From NCBI RefSeq assembly GCF_000633535.1, contig NZ_AYMR01000001.1, positions 186,001 through 250,000 on the forward strand: DNA of 64,000 nucleotides, written 5' to 3'. Of the stretch, positions 39,551 to 49,049 are shown in pieces. Both the position numbers and the translations under genes were made by a program. The first letter of the stretch is position 1. Each line of letters opens with the position of its first letter. The notes under the pieces were generated by a model. It was not told where the DNA came from, searched no databases, and saw only the letters and a list, made by a program, of their open reading frames with translations. Source of the DNA: Leifsonia aquatica H1aii (GTDB taxonomy: Bacteria; Actinomycetota; Actinomycetes; Actinomycetales; Microbacteriaceae).

Positions 39551-41383
39551 TCAGACCGCGCGACGGGCGATCGACGAGAGAGCGTCGGCGAGATCCGCGG
39601 CCGCCTGACGATGATGGTGCTCGCCCGATGCCCAACCGTTCGAGGCGAGTTCTTCGCGCACGCGTGGGTCCTCCACGATGTCGCGGAGGGCTCGTGCGAC
39701 CGCCTCATCCGAAGCCGTGTCGACGACAAGCGCGTTGTAACCGTCGAGTACTTCCCACGCCGTCCGGGGGTTGGGTCGGCCGACATATGCCGCACCGAGC
39801 CCCATCAGCGCCAACGGTGCCGCGCTGTTCGCGTACTCCTCGTTCGAGATCACGGCAGTGGGACGCTGTTCGGCGATCCGCTCGATCGCCCCCACGTCGA
39901 GGGCGGTGTCGACGTGACGGATGCTGGCTTCCAACTCGTGGGCGATCCGTTCGAGACGCGCACGATCCCGCTCGGAGAATCCGACGCTCAGAAGCTGAGC
40001 GACCGCGTGTTCGGGCGTGGTCGCCTCGGCCGCCGCCCTCGGAGCCAGAGCCGGCACGACACGAGCGTCGGTCTCCCATGCCGCCTCGGCACGCAGCTGA
40101 TCCGCGCCCCAGCGGTTAGCCGCGATATAAGCGAACTCGGGCCGGTAGTGCGCGACGATCCGACTCTGCAGCTCGGGATCCTCCGGAAAGAGCCCGCTCT
40201 CCACCGTGGGGAGGAGGTAGACAGGCTTGCCGCGCTGCAGCGTGGCGAGCCACACCGTCTCCTCCGAGCCCCAGTCTGCGCAGACGACGATGCTCGTCCG
40301 GGGCTCGAGCTCGTCGACGAGTGCCTCGTCTGCGGCCGGGCCGTCCACGACGTGGACCTTCGTGGACGTACCACGTTCGGCCAGCGCATCTGCGATCTCG
40401 CCGACATACCGACGCCAGACGGCGTCTGCCTTCGCACTGACCACGAAGTCGACGTCGAACCCCTCCGGCACCGATCGGCGAAGGAACAGGCCCTCCCAGC
40501 GCGCCCAGAAGTGACGCATCGAAGCGAGCTCGCGCTTTCCCTGGCTATACCCACGACTGGCCGATTCGTGGTGGATCAGCAGTGACTGAGGCTCATAGAA
40601 GCATCGGATGCCTGCGTTCCACGCTTGAAGCCCATAGTCCACGTCCTCGAATCCCAACCAGTAGGTCTCGTCGAGACCTCCCAGCCGTCCGTACGCCTCC
40701 TGGGTCACGTACACGCAGGCACCCGAGATCGAGCGGTTGTACGAGGCGACATTGGCGATCGGCCTCGTCGCCGGGCTGCCGACGTACAGATGCCCGAACC
40801 ACTGCGGCGCCAGAATACGGGCGTAATAGGTACCGCCGTACTGGATCCGGCCGTCCGGGTACACCAGTTTCGGACTGACCAGGCCGATCCGGGAGTCGAT
40901 GGCGTACGCGGCATGCTGGAGGGCGTCGAGCCACCCGGCCTGCGCCACGATATCGCTGTTGAGAAGAACGATGTCGTGCTGCGCCTGGGCCATGCCGACG
41001 TTGACCGATACCGCGAAGCCCTGCCGCTCGTGTTTGAAAACCACACGGACGGGGCCGCCTTCCAGAGCGCGCAACCGCTCGCTGTTCGCCGGCTGGCAGT
41101 AGTCGTCGACGACGATGACCTCGTAATCGAAGTCTCCGCACGTTCGCTCGATGGAGGCCAAGCACTCCGTGAGGAGCGGCACATCGTTGTAGCTCGGGAT
41201 CACGATGCTGACCGGTCTCCGGTTGAGACGGACCCAGTCCAGAGCCTGTTCGGAAACGCCGAGGCCTCCCGTATTACGCTGGAACAACCTGCTCGAGAAC
41301 GTTTCGCGCATACGCTCCTTCGCTCCGGTGGGCAGCGTGCGTACGATCGACCGCGCTGCGGCCGTCACCTTTGTGCGAAGCAT
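39551..41383 (-). CDS. fused GT2 / degenerate GT4-like glycosyltransferase
   Basis: A 610-residue protein. The first 60 residues are basic. Residues 55-300 are a GT2 domain: SIVIPSYNDVPLLTECL, VVDDYCQP, FAVSVNVGMAQAQ, LLNSDIVAQAGW and GFEDVDYGLQAW. The second half is a GT-B-like domain in which CADWGSEETVWLATLQRGKP and FPEDPELQSRIVAHYRPEF can be matched residue for residue to the split glycosyltransferase at 42795-44707. The usual EGFGL motif of GT4 is absent (EEYANSAAPLALMG is in its place), so the second domain may be inactive. ATG 41383 has GAGGA five bases upstream; the next gene is divergent, 39 bases away. Confidence 0.83.
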   Translation of the reverse strand: MLRTKVTAAARSIVRTLPTGAKERMRETFSSRLFQRNTGGLGVSEQALDWVRLNRRPVSIVIPSYNDVPLLTECLASIERTCGDFDYEVIVVDDYCQPANSERLRALEGGPVRVVFKHERQGFAVSVNVGMAQAQHDIVLLNSDIVAQAGWLDALQHAAYAIDSRIGLVSPKLVYPDGRIQYGGTYYARILAPQWFGHLYVGSPATRPIANVASYNRSISGACVYVTQEAYGRLGGLDETYWLGFEDVDYGLQAWNAGIRCFYEPQSLLIHHESASRGYSQGKRELASMRHFWARWEGLFLRRSVPEGFDVDFVVSAKADAVWRRYVGEIADALAERGTSTKVHVVDGPAADEALVDELEPRTSIVVCADWGSEETVWLATLQRGKPVYLLPTVESGLFPEDPELQSRIVAHYRPEFAYIAANRWGADQLRAEAAWETDARVVPALAPRAAAEATTPEHAVAQLLSVGFSERDRARLERIAHELEASIRHVDTALDVGAIERIAEQRPTAVISNEEYANSAAPLALMGLGAAYVGRPNPRTAWEVLDGYNALVVDTASDEAVARALRDIVEDPRVREELASNGWASGEHHHRQAAADLADALSSIARRAV

Positions 41384-41422
41384 TCGTTCCTCGGGCGCTA
41401 GAGACAGGAAGTAAGACTCTCC

Positions 41423-42793
41423 ATGGTACCGACCACCCCTACACCCGCTGACGCCCCCCGACTGCTCGTGGTCGCACCCGACGTCGTCGGGCGCCGGATG
41501 GCCGGACCCGGCCTCCGCTATGTGGCCATCGCGCGAGCACTCGCTCCACACATGCCGGTGACCTTGGCCGTAGGAGTCGAGGGAAGCAGCCACCTCGAAC
41601 TCGACCTTCCGGGCGTGGCCGTCGCGCCGTACCGTAATCGACAGGAACTCGAGCTCCTCGTCGCCGCGCATGACGCCGTCTTCGCCCAGCTGTTCGATAC
41701 GAACGTCGCCCGCGCCGCTGTCCGACGAAATGTACGGCTGATCTTCGATCTCTACAACGCGCTCCCGGTCGAGACGGTCGGGTCGGAGGTCATCAGCGGC
41801 TTCCGTGACCTGCCGTCGAAGGACCGTGAGTTCACGGAGCTGTTGAAGTACTTCCGCTTCGTCTCGCAGGCGGGGACGTACTTCGTCGCCTCCAACGAGC
41901 GGCAGCGCGACTACTGGATGGGGTACATCATGGCCAGCGGCGGCCTGATGCCGAGCACTTTCGGGAGTCGCGCGCTCGACGACATCATCGGCCTGGTGCC
42001 GTTCGGGACGGAGGAAGCGGATCCGGTCCAGCGTTCGCACGGTCTGCGCGGGTCGCATGGCATCGCCGACGATGACTTCGTCGTCCTGTGGGCGGGCGGG
42101 ATCTGGGATTGGTTCGACGCAGAGACTCCGATCCGCGCCATCGCCGAACTGGCCGAACAGGACCCGCGCTACAAACTGGTGTTCTACGGCACCGTCCATC
42201 CCAACAGTGTGATCGGACGGCCACCGTCGGTCGAGAGGGCAATGGCCGTCGCTGCACAGCTCGGAGCGCTCGGACGATCGGTGATCTTCCTCGACGAGTG
42301 GGTGCCTGCCGATGAATGGGCCGACTATCTACTCGATGCGGACATCGCGATCTCCGCACACCGGGACTCGCTGGAAACGCACTACGCCTTCCGCACGCGG
42401 ATCCTCGACCATTTCTGGGCGGGGCTGCCCAGCGTGGTTTCAGCAGGCGACTGGTTCGCCGACTACATCGCCCACGAATCGCTGGGCACCGTCACACACA
42501 TCGGAGATGTAGAGGCCACGAAGGACGCCATCCGCGCCTATGCCACGGACGACGAACTCCGGTCGGCGACAGTCGAGCGCATCCGGACGATCCGGGAAGA
42601 CTGGCGTTGGAGCCGCACGACCGCGCCTCTGCGCACGATTCTGCTGGGAGATCTGATGGAGCGCCCGCTCCCCGCTCTCGAGCGGGTCGACGCTGACGTC
42701 GCGCACCCCGCGGAGCACCTACCCGGTCGCGGAATTCGCAGCACGCGTGCGTGGCGGTTCGCCGGCCGCGTACGACGCCGGATCCTCGGGTGA
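41423..42793 (+). CDS. GT4 glycosyltransferase
   Basis: A 456-residue GT-B fold protein, paralogous to the GT4 half of the fused protein at 36996. Features: RRMAGPGLRYVAIARALA at the N-terminus, LWAGGIWDWFDAETPIRAI in the donor domain, and SLETHYAFRTRILDHFWAGLP where classical GT4 enzymes have the EGFG motif. It is the only plus-strand gene in this part of the locus and converges on the split glycosyltransferase with one base between the two stops. Donor unknown. Confidence 0.87.
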   Translation: MVPTTPTPADAPRLLVVAPDVVGRRMAGPGLRYVAIARALAPHMPVTLAVGVEGSSHLELDLPGVAVAPYRNRQELELLVAAHDAVFAQLFDTNVARAAVRRNVRLIFDLYNALPVETVGSEVISGFRDLPSKDREFTELLKYFRFVSQAGTYFVASNERQRDYWMGYIMASGGLMPSTFGSRALDDIIGLVPFGTEEADPVQRSHGLRGSHGIADDDFVVLWAGGIWDWFDAETPIRAIAELAEQDPRYKLVFYGTVHPNSVIGRPPSVERAMAVAAQLGALGRSVIFLDEWVPADEWADYLLDADIAISAHRDSLETHYAFRTRILDHFWAGLPSVVSAGDWFADYIAHESLGTVTHIGDVEATKDAIRAYATDDELRSATVERIRTIREDWRWSRTTAPLRTILLGDLMERPLPALERVDADVAHPAEHLPGRGIRSTRAWRFAGRVRRRILG

Positions 42794-42794
42794 A

Positions 42795-44707
42795 TCAGCC
42801 GATGCTGCGGTAGTGCGACGCGAGTTCATCGAGGATGACTGGCCAGCGGTAGCGCTTTGCCGTCTCGACGCCGGCGCGGCTCAGCCTGTCGCGCAGTTCG
42901 GGGTCGCCGAGAACGCGACGGAACGCTTCCGCAAGCGCGGGGATGTCGTCCTGCTCGACGACGATGCAATTCTCGCCGTCGAAGCAGAAGTCGCGGTTGC
43001 CGTGCGAGTCGGTCGTGATCACTGGGCATCCTGCCGCCATTGCCTCGATCACCGGGAGACCGAACCCTTCGTGGAGCGACGTCTGCACGAAGACCGCCGC
43101 CGTGTTGTAGAGCTCGTTCGCCTCGGCATGTGACGGACGTACGGTGTACTCGACCCGTTCATCGACGAGCATGTCGGGTTCGAAGCCGAACAGCATGAGA
43201 TTCGGACGCTCGTCCCCGAGTGACCGCCACGCCTTCTCGGTGAACGCGAAGTTCTTCTGGAAGAAAGTGCGTCCGAGCGCGAGCACAGTGTTGTCTCGTC
43301 GCTCGATCCGCTTCAGCGTCCGAAAATGGCGTGGATCGAAACCCACAGGGATCAGCTCGGCCGAGACACCGATCTCGGCGAGCTCCGCCTGCTGGTAGCT
43401 AGCGATGGTGACGTTGTGGAACTCCGGCCGATAGCTCGCCGCCACCGCCGCTCGAGAGAGAGAGGCTGAGTCGGGTAGAACCACGATTCGAACTCCATGA
43501 TGTAGCTCACCGGGACACCTCGGACGGCGCTCCCGAGCCACACCACCTGCTGTGTCTCCCACCAGGTCGCGATCTTGATCGCGTCCTCACTGCGAAGCGC
43601 TCTCACCATGTCGAAGTAGCTGCGGAAAGTGGTGACCGGGATGGCCAACTCGGTCCAGTCCGGCTGCCCCTGCAGCGACCAGATCTGGACATCGAATCCT
43701 CGTTGGGCCAGCCCTTCCGCCTCCTCGAAGACGACCTTGATACCGCCGGAGATGGTCGTCGCGTTGAGCACGAAGATAACGCGCCGCCTACCGTCCGTTC
43801 CCGTGACGACGCGGTCGAGGAGCCATGCACGGTGGAGCTCCGTGAGCGGGGGCGGCGTGACGTCCTCCACGTCGACGACGACCGGTGTGTAAGCGAGCGT
43901 AGAGATGCCTTGGAGCCAGGCGCGGGCGATGAACCCGTGGACATCGTCGGCGAGACTGCGAGCCTTGTCCGCGTCGTCGCTCGGCCAGATGACACGATCC
44001 ACGGTGTCTCGTGTCAGGAGTATTCCGTGCGGCAGAGCGGTGAAGACGAAGCGTGGGATCTGCGCCTGCCCGTGATCCTTCTCCGGCTCGGGCGCGACGA
44101 ATCGCTCAGCGACCCGATCGAACCAGAAGCCCGGGATGACGGACTGCGATGAGCGGTACGCGGGCGCGACGATCCCGAGATCCGCGTCGCGATCGTACTC
44201 GTGGGCGGCGTGCTGGAGCCGCACGATGTCGTCGACGCTGGGAAGCGATTGGGCGGCGTCGATCAAGACGACGTCGCACCGACGCCAGTACTGCTGCGCG
44301 TGTCGCAGGATCGGACGCAGCCGGACTTCGTCGCCGTCGAGGAAGCCGCAGACCGTGAAGTGGACCGGGTCGATGGATTCCAACTCGGCCGAGGCCGCAG
44401 ACGAGACGAGGAAGTGGGCGGGGATCGTGTGTCGCACGCCACGCATCCACTCGGCGAGCCCCGCGGCGCTCCCGATGACGACGACGACGGCAGCGGAGGC
44501 CGCCTTGTTCATGTGAGCCCACCGGTGCGCGGTCGAGAGCGCCAATTCGGTTGTGAGTCCGTTCGCGTAGCGATGAGCCGGCTCGACCACGGGGATCGAC
44601 TCCGCCTCGGAGACACGTCGGATCGACGATGGCTCGATCCCCACTGTGAGGAGCGCGCGTCTCGCGCCCTTTTTTGCGAATCGGCGAAGTCGACTGGTGA
44701 TGCCCAT
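42795..44707 (-). pseudogene. fused glycosyltransferase (GT2-like + GT4) interrupted by a frameshift in an AG/CT repeat
   Basis: Two frames together encode one protein. The first frame (44707 down to 43352, 451 codons) gives a GT2-like N-terminal half, then a GT4 start (VIFVLNATTISGGIKVVFEE; ATWWETQQVVWLGSA) up to about residue 414, and then turns to unrelated sequence and stops. The second frame continues the GT4 donor domain (VLALGRTFFQKNFAF; QTSLHEGFGLPVIEAMAAG) to 42795. The break coincides with five AG units (CT on the coding strand) at 43455-43464. Without one unit the product is 636 residues and aligns gaplessly with the paralogue at 39551 across the junction (...YRPEF). Start 44707 has TAGACT upstream. 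It may be phase-variable, a recent mutation or a sequencing error. Confidence 0.85.
43455..43464 (+). repeat. dinucleotide repeat (AG)5, frameshift point
   Basis: Five AG units on the plus strand (CT on the coding strand), exactly where the two frames of the split glycosyltransferase meet. Four units would restore the open frame. Confidence 0.9.
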
Positions 44708-44717
44708 GATGTCAGGG

Positions 44718-44723
44718 AGTCTA
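44718..44723 (-). promoter_or_regulatory. -10 box of the split glycosyltransferase
   Basis: TAGACT on the minus strand, 10 bases before the ATG at 44707. A very short leader is expected. No -35 seen. Confidence 0.45.
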
Positions 44724-44773
44724 ACAACCGTCCTGTCAGACGTTCCGCAGACGATAGCCAGGAATGACCAGGG

Positions 44774-44779
44774 TAAACT
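44774..44779 (+). promoter_or_regulatory. -10 box of the Wzm/Wzt operon
   Basis: TAAACT lies 11 bases before the ATG at 44791, which would give a leader of about 5 bases. This supports 44791 over the in-frame ATG at 44764, which would lie upstream of the promoter. Confidence 0.45.
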
Positions 44780-44790
44780 GTCGAGCGCTC

Positions 44791-45720
44791 ATGACTACTC
44801 CTACACCCACAGACCGCGAGGCACGCGAGGCGCGATACGCCGCGCTCAGAACGGCTCCCCTGCAGACCGTCGGGTCCTCCGGCCCTTCGTTCAGTTCCTC
44901 GTGGGGCTCATTGCGCGAGATCTGGTCGCAGAGGCAGATGCTCGACCTGCTGATCCGGCGCGACCTGAAGGCTCGCTACAAGGACAGCGCCCTCGGCTTC
45001 CTGTGGTCGCTGGTCCGGCCGCTCACGCAGTTGCTGATCTACTACGTGGTCATGGGGCAGTTCCTCGGGGCGGCGCGCGGTATTCCGGACTTCGCGATTT
45101 ACATCTTCTCCGGCCTGACCGCCTACACACTGTTCAGCGAGATCGTCAACGGGTCGACGGGGTCGATCGTCGGCAACTCGGGTCTGATCAAGAAGATCTA
45201 TCTGCCGCGAGAGATCTTCCCCCTGGCGAGCGTCGGGTCCGCGCTGTTCAACTTCGCGATCCAGTTCGGAATCCTGGTCGCCGCGACGATCGTCCTCGGC
45301 AAGTTCCCTCTCGGACCGGGCCTCATCTATCTGATCCCCTCATTCCTCGTCCTCCTGGTGTACGCGGTGGCGTTCGGGCTGCTGCTCGCCGCTCTCAATG
45401 TGTACATGCGCGACATCCAGTACCTCGTCGATGTCGCGCTGATGGTACTGATGTGGGCGTCGCCCATCGTCTACTCATGGACGATGGTCAAGAGCGTGAT
45501 CCACTCTCCGATCCTCCTCGAGATCTATACGAACAATCCGCTGACGTTGGCTGTTCTCGGCTTCCAGCGGTCGTTGTGGATCGGCGGTCAGGGCACGGCC
45601 GAGTACCCGGGTGAGCTGATGCTCAGGCTCGGAATCGCCGGCGTCGTGGGACTCGTGCTCATCGCCCTCTTCCACCGGGTCTTCACCCGACTTCAAGGAA
45701 ATTTCGCCCAGGCACTATGA
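44791..45720 (+). CDS. polysaccharide ABC transporter permease (Wzm-like)
   Basis: A 309-residue ABC-2 type permease. After a 45-residue cytoplasmic start it has the family pattern LLIRRDLKARYKDSALGFLWSLVRPL, six membrane helices, GLTAYTLFSEIVNGSTGSI and the later RDIQYLVDVALMVLMWASPIVYS. With the ATPase that follows (ATGA overlap at 45717-45720), it forms a Wzm/Wzt-type exporter that carries a polyprenyl-linked glycan from the cytoplasm across the membrane. In actinobacteria close homologues export galactan or rhamnan chains. The start at 44791 is chosen because of the -10 box 11 bases upstream. Confidence 0.93.
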   Translation: MTTPTPTDREAREARYAALRTAPLQTVGSSGPSFSSSWGSLREIWSQRQMLDLLIRRDLKARYKDSALGFLWSLVRPLTQLLIYYVVMGQFLGAARGIPDFAIYIFSGLTAYTLFSEIVNGSTGSIVGNSGLIKKIYLPREIFPLASVGSALFNFAIQFGILVAATIVLGKFPLGPGLIYLIPSFLVLLVYAVAFGLLLAALNVYMRDIQYLVDVALMVLMWASPIVYSWTMVKSVIHSPILLEIYTNNPLTLAVLGFQRSLWIGGQGTAEYPGELMLRLGIAGVVGLVLIALFHRVFTRLQGNFAQAL

Positions 45721-47000
45721 CGAACCGAATCAATGCGGACGAGGAATCGATGTTCCCTCAACTCACGAGCCCGCCCGATGCGCGGCCCGACGTCATCGTC
45801 CTGGACGATGTCACCAAGCGATTCGTCATCCGAAAGGACAACTCGCTGAAGGAACGCCTGGTCACGTTCGGGCGGGCCGGTCGCAAGCACCGTGAAGACT
45901 TCTGGGCTCTGCGAGGTGTGACCGCGACGATCAAAGCGGGCACGACGATCGGTCTCATCGGTCACAACGGCTCCGGCAAGAGCACGTTGCTCAAGGTGAT
46001 CGGCGGCATCATCGACCCGACCAGCGGATCCGTCTCCCGCCGCGGACGGATCGCTGCACTTCTCGAGCTCGGCGCGGGGTTCCACCCCGACCTGACAGGC
46101 CGGGAGAACGTTTTCCTCAATGCGGCGATCCTCGGACTGAGCCGCAAGGAGACGGAGGAACGCTTCGACGATATCGCTGAGTTCTCCGGAATCGGCGACT
46201 TCATCGACACCCAGGTGAAGTTCTACTCCTCGGGAATGTACGTCCGGCTCGCGTTCGCGGTCGCGGTGCACACCGACCCGGACATCCTCCTGGTCGACGA
46301 GGTGCTCGCCGTCGGCGACGAAGCATTCCAGCGCAAATGCCTCGACAAGATCCGCACCTTCCAGCAGGAAGGCAGGACGATCATCCTGGTCACCCATTCT
46401 CTGGCTCAAGTCATGGAGCTCTGCGACAAAGCCATCTTGCTGAACCGAGGCGAGGTCGTCTACAACGGCGAATCGCACGAGGCCGTGGCCCGTTTCCGAG
46501 ACATCCTCGAAGAACGCCGAATCGACGACCTCGCCAAGCATGCCGACCCCGAGCAGGACCTGGTGGTGCCGCGCATCCTCGAGACGACCATCCACGCCGC
46601 CGGTCGTGCGGAGGGAGACCGGGTGGAGCACGGCGACGACCTCATCATCCGGACGACCTTCGAGTACCCGAGCCTCAGCCCGGAATGGGTGGCCGCCATC
46701 CAGATGGACAACGCGCACGGACAAGTGGTCTACGGTACCCGCAGCGATCTGATCGGCCACGACCTCGAACCGTTCGAGGGCCGCCGGACGGTGGAATTCC
46801 GCCTCAACAACGTGCAGCTCGGCACGGGGAAGTACTTCATCAACGTATCGCTGCTCGACCGGTCGAATCGCCATCTCGCCGACCACCCACAAGCTGTCGC
46901 ATTCAACGTGGCGTATTATCCGAAGGCCACGGGGACGTCCTATCTGGAGCCGGAATTCAGCGATCTCGGTTCCGAGCAAGGCCCACTCGCAACACGATGA
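45717..47000 (+). CDS. polysaccharide ABC transporter ATPase with C-terminal carbohydrate-binding domain (Wzt-like)
   Basis: A 427-residue protein. The ATPase domain (residues 20-265) has Walker A GHNGSGKST near 82-90, signature YSSGMYVRLA, and Walker B ILLVDEVLAVGDE. A C-terminal domain of about 150 residues (RVEHGDDLIIRTTFEYPSL ... YFINVSLLDRS) has the beta-sandwich pattern of Wzt carbohydrate-binding domains, which recognise the end or modification of the chain before export. This implies that export waits for a defined chain end. ATGA overlap with the permease gene and ATGA overlap with the next GT2 gene show a tight operon. Confidence 0.93.
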   Translation: MTNRINADEESMFPQLTSPPDARPDVIVLDDVTKRFVIRKDNSLKERLVTFGRAGRKHREDFWALRGVTATIKAGTTIGLIGHNGSGKSTLLKVIGGIIDPTSGSVSRRGRIAALLELGAGFHPDLTGRENVFLNAAILGLSRKETEERFDDIAEFSGIGDFIDTQVKFYSSGMYVRLAFAVAVHTDPDILLVDEVLAVGDEAFQRKCLDKIRTFQQEGRTIILVTHSLAQVMELCDKAILLNRGEVVYNGESHEAVARFRDILEERRIDDLAKHADPEQDLVVPRILETTIHAAGRAEGDRVEHGDDLIIRTTFEYPSLSPEWVAAIQMDNAHGQVVYGTRSDLIGHDLEPFEGRRTVEFRLNNVQLGTGKYFINVSLLDRSNRHLADHPQAVAFNVAYYPKATGTSYLEPEFSDLGSEQGPLATR

Positions 47001-47845
47001 CTGCGAGCATCCGCGTCGTCACGGTGACGTACAACTCCTCTGACGTGCTCGGGGAATTCCTCGACTCGTTGAAGGGAGCCTCGTCTTCGTCGCTCGAGAC
47101 GACGGTCGTGGACAACGCGTCGGACGATGCGGAAGCGTCGCGGTCGATCGCAGAGAGCCGAGGAGCCCGGTTCATCGCGCTCACAGACAACATCGGATAC
47201 GGGTCGGCGATGAATCGCGGTGTGCACGAGGGGCACACGTCCGATTTCCTTCTGCTGACGAATCCGGACCTCACTCTCGCGACCGGTGCCGTCGACGCGC
47301 TGCTCGAGACAGCGGAAGCCAACCCGCGAAGCGGAGCCCTCGGACCGGCCATACACAATCTGGACGGGTCGTTGTACCCCTCAGGGCGCCCTCTCCCATC
47401 GCTGAGAACCGGTGTGGGGCATGCACTCTTCTCGCGGAGCTGGCCGACCAATCCGTGGACGCGCGCCTACCGCACGACACTCGGAGCAGGACGGCCGACT
47501 CCGGTCGGCTGGCTTTCGGGCGCGTGCTTGTTCGTTCGCGGAGATGTCTATGCAGAGCTGGACGGGTTCGACGAACGTTATTTCATGTATTTCGAGGATG
47601 TCGACCTCGGCCGTCGCATCGGCCTGGCCGGCTACCAGAATGTGTATGTACCGCAGGCGAACGCCACCCACCACGGCGGCCACTCGACCTCATCCGCTGC
47701 GGGTCCCATGGAACAGGCGCACCACGAGAGCGCCTACCGCTATCTGGCCGAGGTGTATTCCGGCCCGTTCTTCCTGCCCCTTCGTGCTGCCCTTCGCGCC
47801 GGGCTTCGGCTGCGTGCGCGCGGCCCCCTTCGGCATCCGCGCTAG
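46997..47845 (+). CDS. GT2 glycosyltransferase, WbbL-like rhamnosyltransferase
   Basis: A 282-residue GT2 enzyme with RVVTVTYNSSDVLGEFL, VVDNASDDAEAS, IGYGSAMNRGV, LLTNPDLTLATG (metal site) and the acceptor motif FMYFEDVDLGRRIG. This is the shape of WbbL and related dTDP-rhamnose:acceptor rhamnosyltransferases. Because it is the last gene of the Wzm/Wzt operon (ATGA overlap), it probably acts on the chain exported by that transporter. In mycobacteria wbbL sits in the same neighbourhood. The specific acceptor is unknown. Confidence 0.88.
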   Translation: MTASIRVVTVTYNSSDVLGEFLDSLKGASSSSLETTVVDNASDDAEASRSIAESRGARFIALTDNIGYGSAMNRGVHEGHTSDFLLLTNPDLTLATGAVDALLETAEANPRSGALGPAIHNLDGSLYPSGRPLPSLRTGVGHALFSRSWPTNPWTRAYRTTLGAGRPTPVGWLSGACLFVRGDVYAELDGFDERYFMYFEDVDLGRRIGLAGYQNVYVPQANATHHGGHSTSSAAGPMEQAHHESAYRYLAEVYSGPFFLPLRAALRAGLRLRARGPLRHPR

Positions 47846-47859
47846 GAGGCCGCCCCGCG

Positions 47860-47865
47860 TACGAT
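47860..47865 (+). promoter_or_regulatory. -10 box upstream of the GT92/GT2-like gene
   Basis: TACGAT lies 39 bases before the GTG at 47905, in the 59-base gap after the Wzm/Wzt operon. No -35 or clear binding site. Confidence 0.35.
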
Positions 47866-47904
47866 GGGATCAACCCTGCTCACCCCCGAACAGAAAACTC
47901 ACAC

Positions 47905-49047
47905 GTGAGACTAGCCATGACTCTGATGGTCCGCGACGAGGCGGACATCATCAGACCGATGATCGAGCACTCCCTCGCCCAGGGAGCAGACATCCTCATC
48001 GTCACAGACAACGGCTCCACCGACGGGACGACCGAGATCCTCGAGTCTTTCGGAGACCGGATCGACCTGCGCCACGACCCCGTGCACCACAAGCAGCAGC
48101 ACAGTGTCGTCACGCGCATGGCCCGGGACGCTCACGACCGTTACGCCGCCGACTGGGTGATCAACGCCGATGCGGATGAGTTCTGGATGCCTGTCGCAGG
48201 AGGCGCTACGGTCAAGGACGTCCTCGCAGAGGTTCCCGCATCCCTCCGCGCGTTCACCGTGCCGGTGATCGACATGACCGGCGCACCCGCCCTCCGTGGC
48301 ACAGGATTCGAACGCCTCCGATTCCGGGACAACCGACCCGTCGAGCAACTGCAGCGGATAGGCCTGCGCGCGCATTCCACGCCCGACGCCGTCCATGTGG
48401 GCGATCCCGACATCGAGGTCGCACAGGGCAACCACTTCGTCAGTCTGCCGACGGGCGAACTCCCCGTGGGACTAGAGCTGGAGGTCTTGCATCTCCCGTG
48501 GCGATCCTGGGAGCAGTTCGAAGGCAAGGTGGTCAAGTCCGGCCGCGCATACGAATCCAACCCCGACCTCGCCCCGAGTCCGAATCACCATGGGATGCGC
48601 GAGTACTGGCGCTGGACGTTCGGAGCGCTGCTTCCGTACTACGTGCTCCGGCACCCGAGTGCGGACGATCTCGCAACCGGTCTCGCAAACGGCACCTTCG
48701 TCGAAGACACCCGACTCAAGGCGATCGTTCCCGGGGTGGATGATGTGCTCTTGGATCAACGGGTCGAGGCCGAGGCGCGATACGCCGGTCCCATCATCGC
48801 CGCGATCGAGGATGCTCTGCGAACCGACGTCGCGGTGGAGCATGAGCGGTACGCCGTCGCCGTGCGTGCGGTCGAGGATGGACGAGGCCAGATCGAAGAC
48901 CTGCGATCGCTCCTTCGTCAGGCAGAGGAGGCACGTGACGAGCTAGAGGCGCGTCTCGCCACCACTCAACAGAGTCTCGACGAGATCTCAGCGCGGCGCA
49001 TCGTCCGCGCGACCGATGCCCTCACTCGCGGAATCAAGCGGCGCTGA
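47905..49047 (+). CDS. GT2-like glycosyltransferase with C-terminal coiled coil
   Basis: A 380-residue protein. The N-terminal 240 residues match the PF13704-like GT2 group: RLAMTLMVRDEADIIRPMI, TDNGSTDGTTEIL and the metal site WVINADADEFWMP. Residues about 320-365 are a coiled coil (RGQIEDLRSLLRQAEEARDE). The GTG at 47905 gives the family-type start (RLAMTLMVRDE); ATG 47917 is an alternative. It converges on a methyltransferase gene with two bases between the stops. The acceptor is unknown; coiled-coil tails can link such enzymes into assembly complexes. Confidence 0.82.
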   Translation: MRLAMTLMVRDEADIIRPMIEHSLAQGADILIVTDNGSTDGTTEILESFGDRIDLRHDPVHHKQQHSVVTRMARDAHDRYAADWVINADADEFWMPVAGGATVKDVLAEVPASLRAFTVPVIDMTGAPALRGTGFERLRFRDNRPVEQLQRIGLRAHSTPDAVHVGDPDIEVAQGNHFVSLPTGELPVGLELEVLHLPWRSWEQFEGKVVKSGRAYESNPDLAPSPNHHGMREYWRWTFGALLPYYVLRHPSADDLATGLANGTFVEDTRLKAIVPGVDDVLLDQRVEAEARYAGPIIAAIEDALRTDVAVEHERYAVAVRAVEDGRGQIEDLRSLLRQAEEARDELEARLATTQQSLDEISARRIVRATDALTRGIKRR

Positions 49048-49049
49048 GT

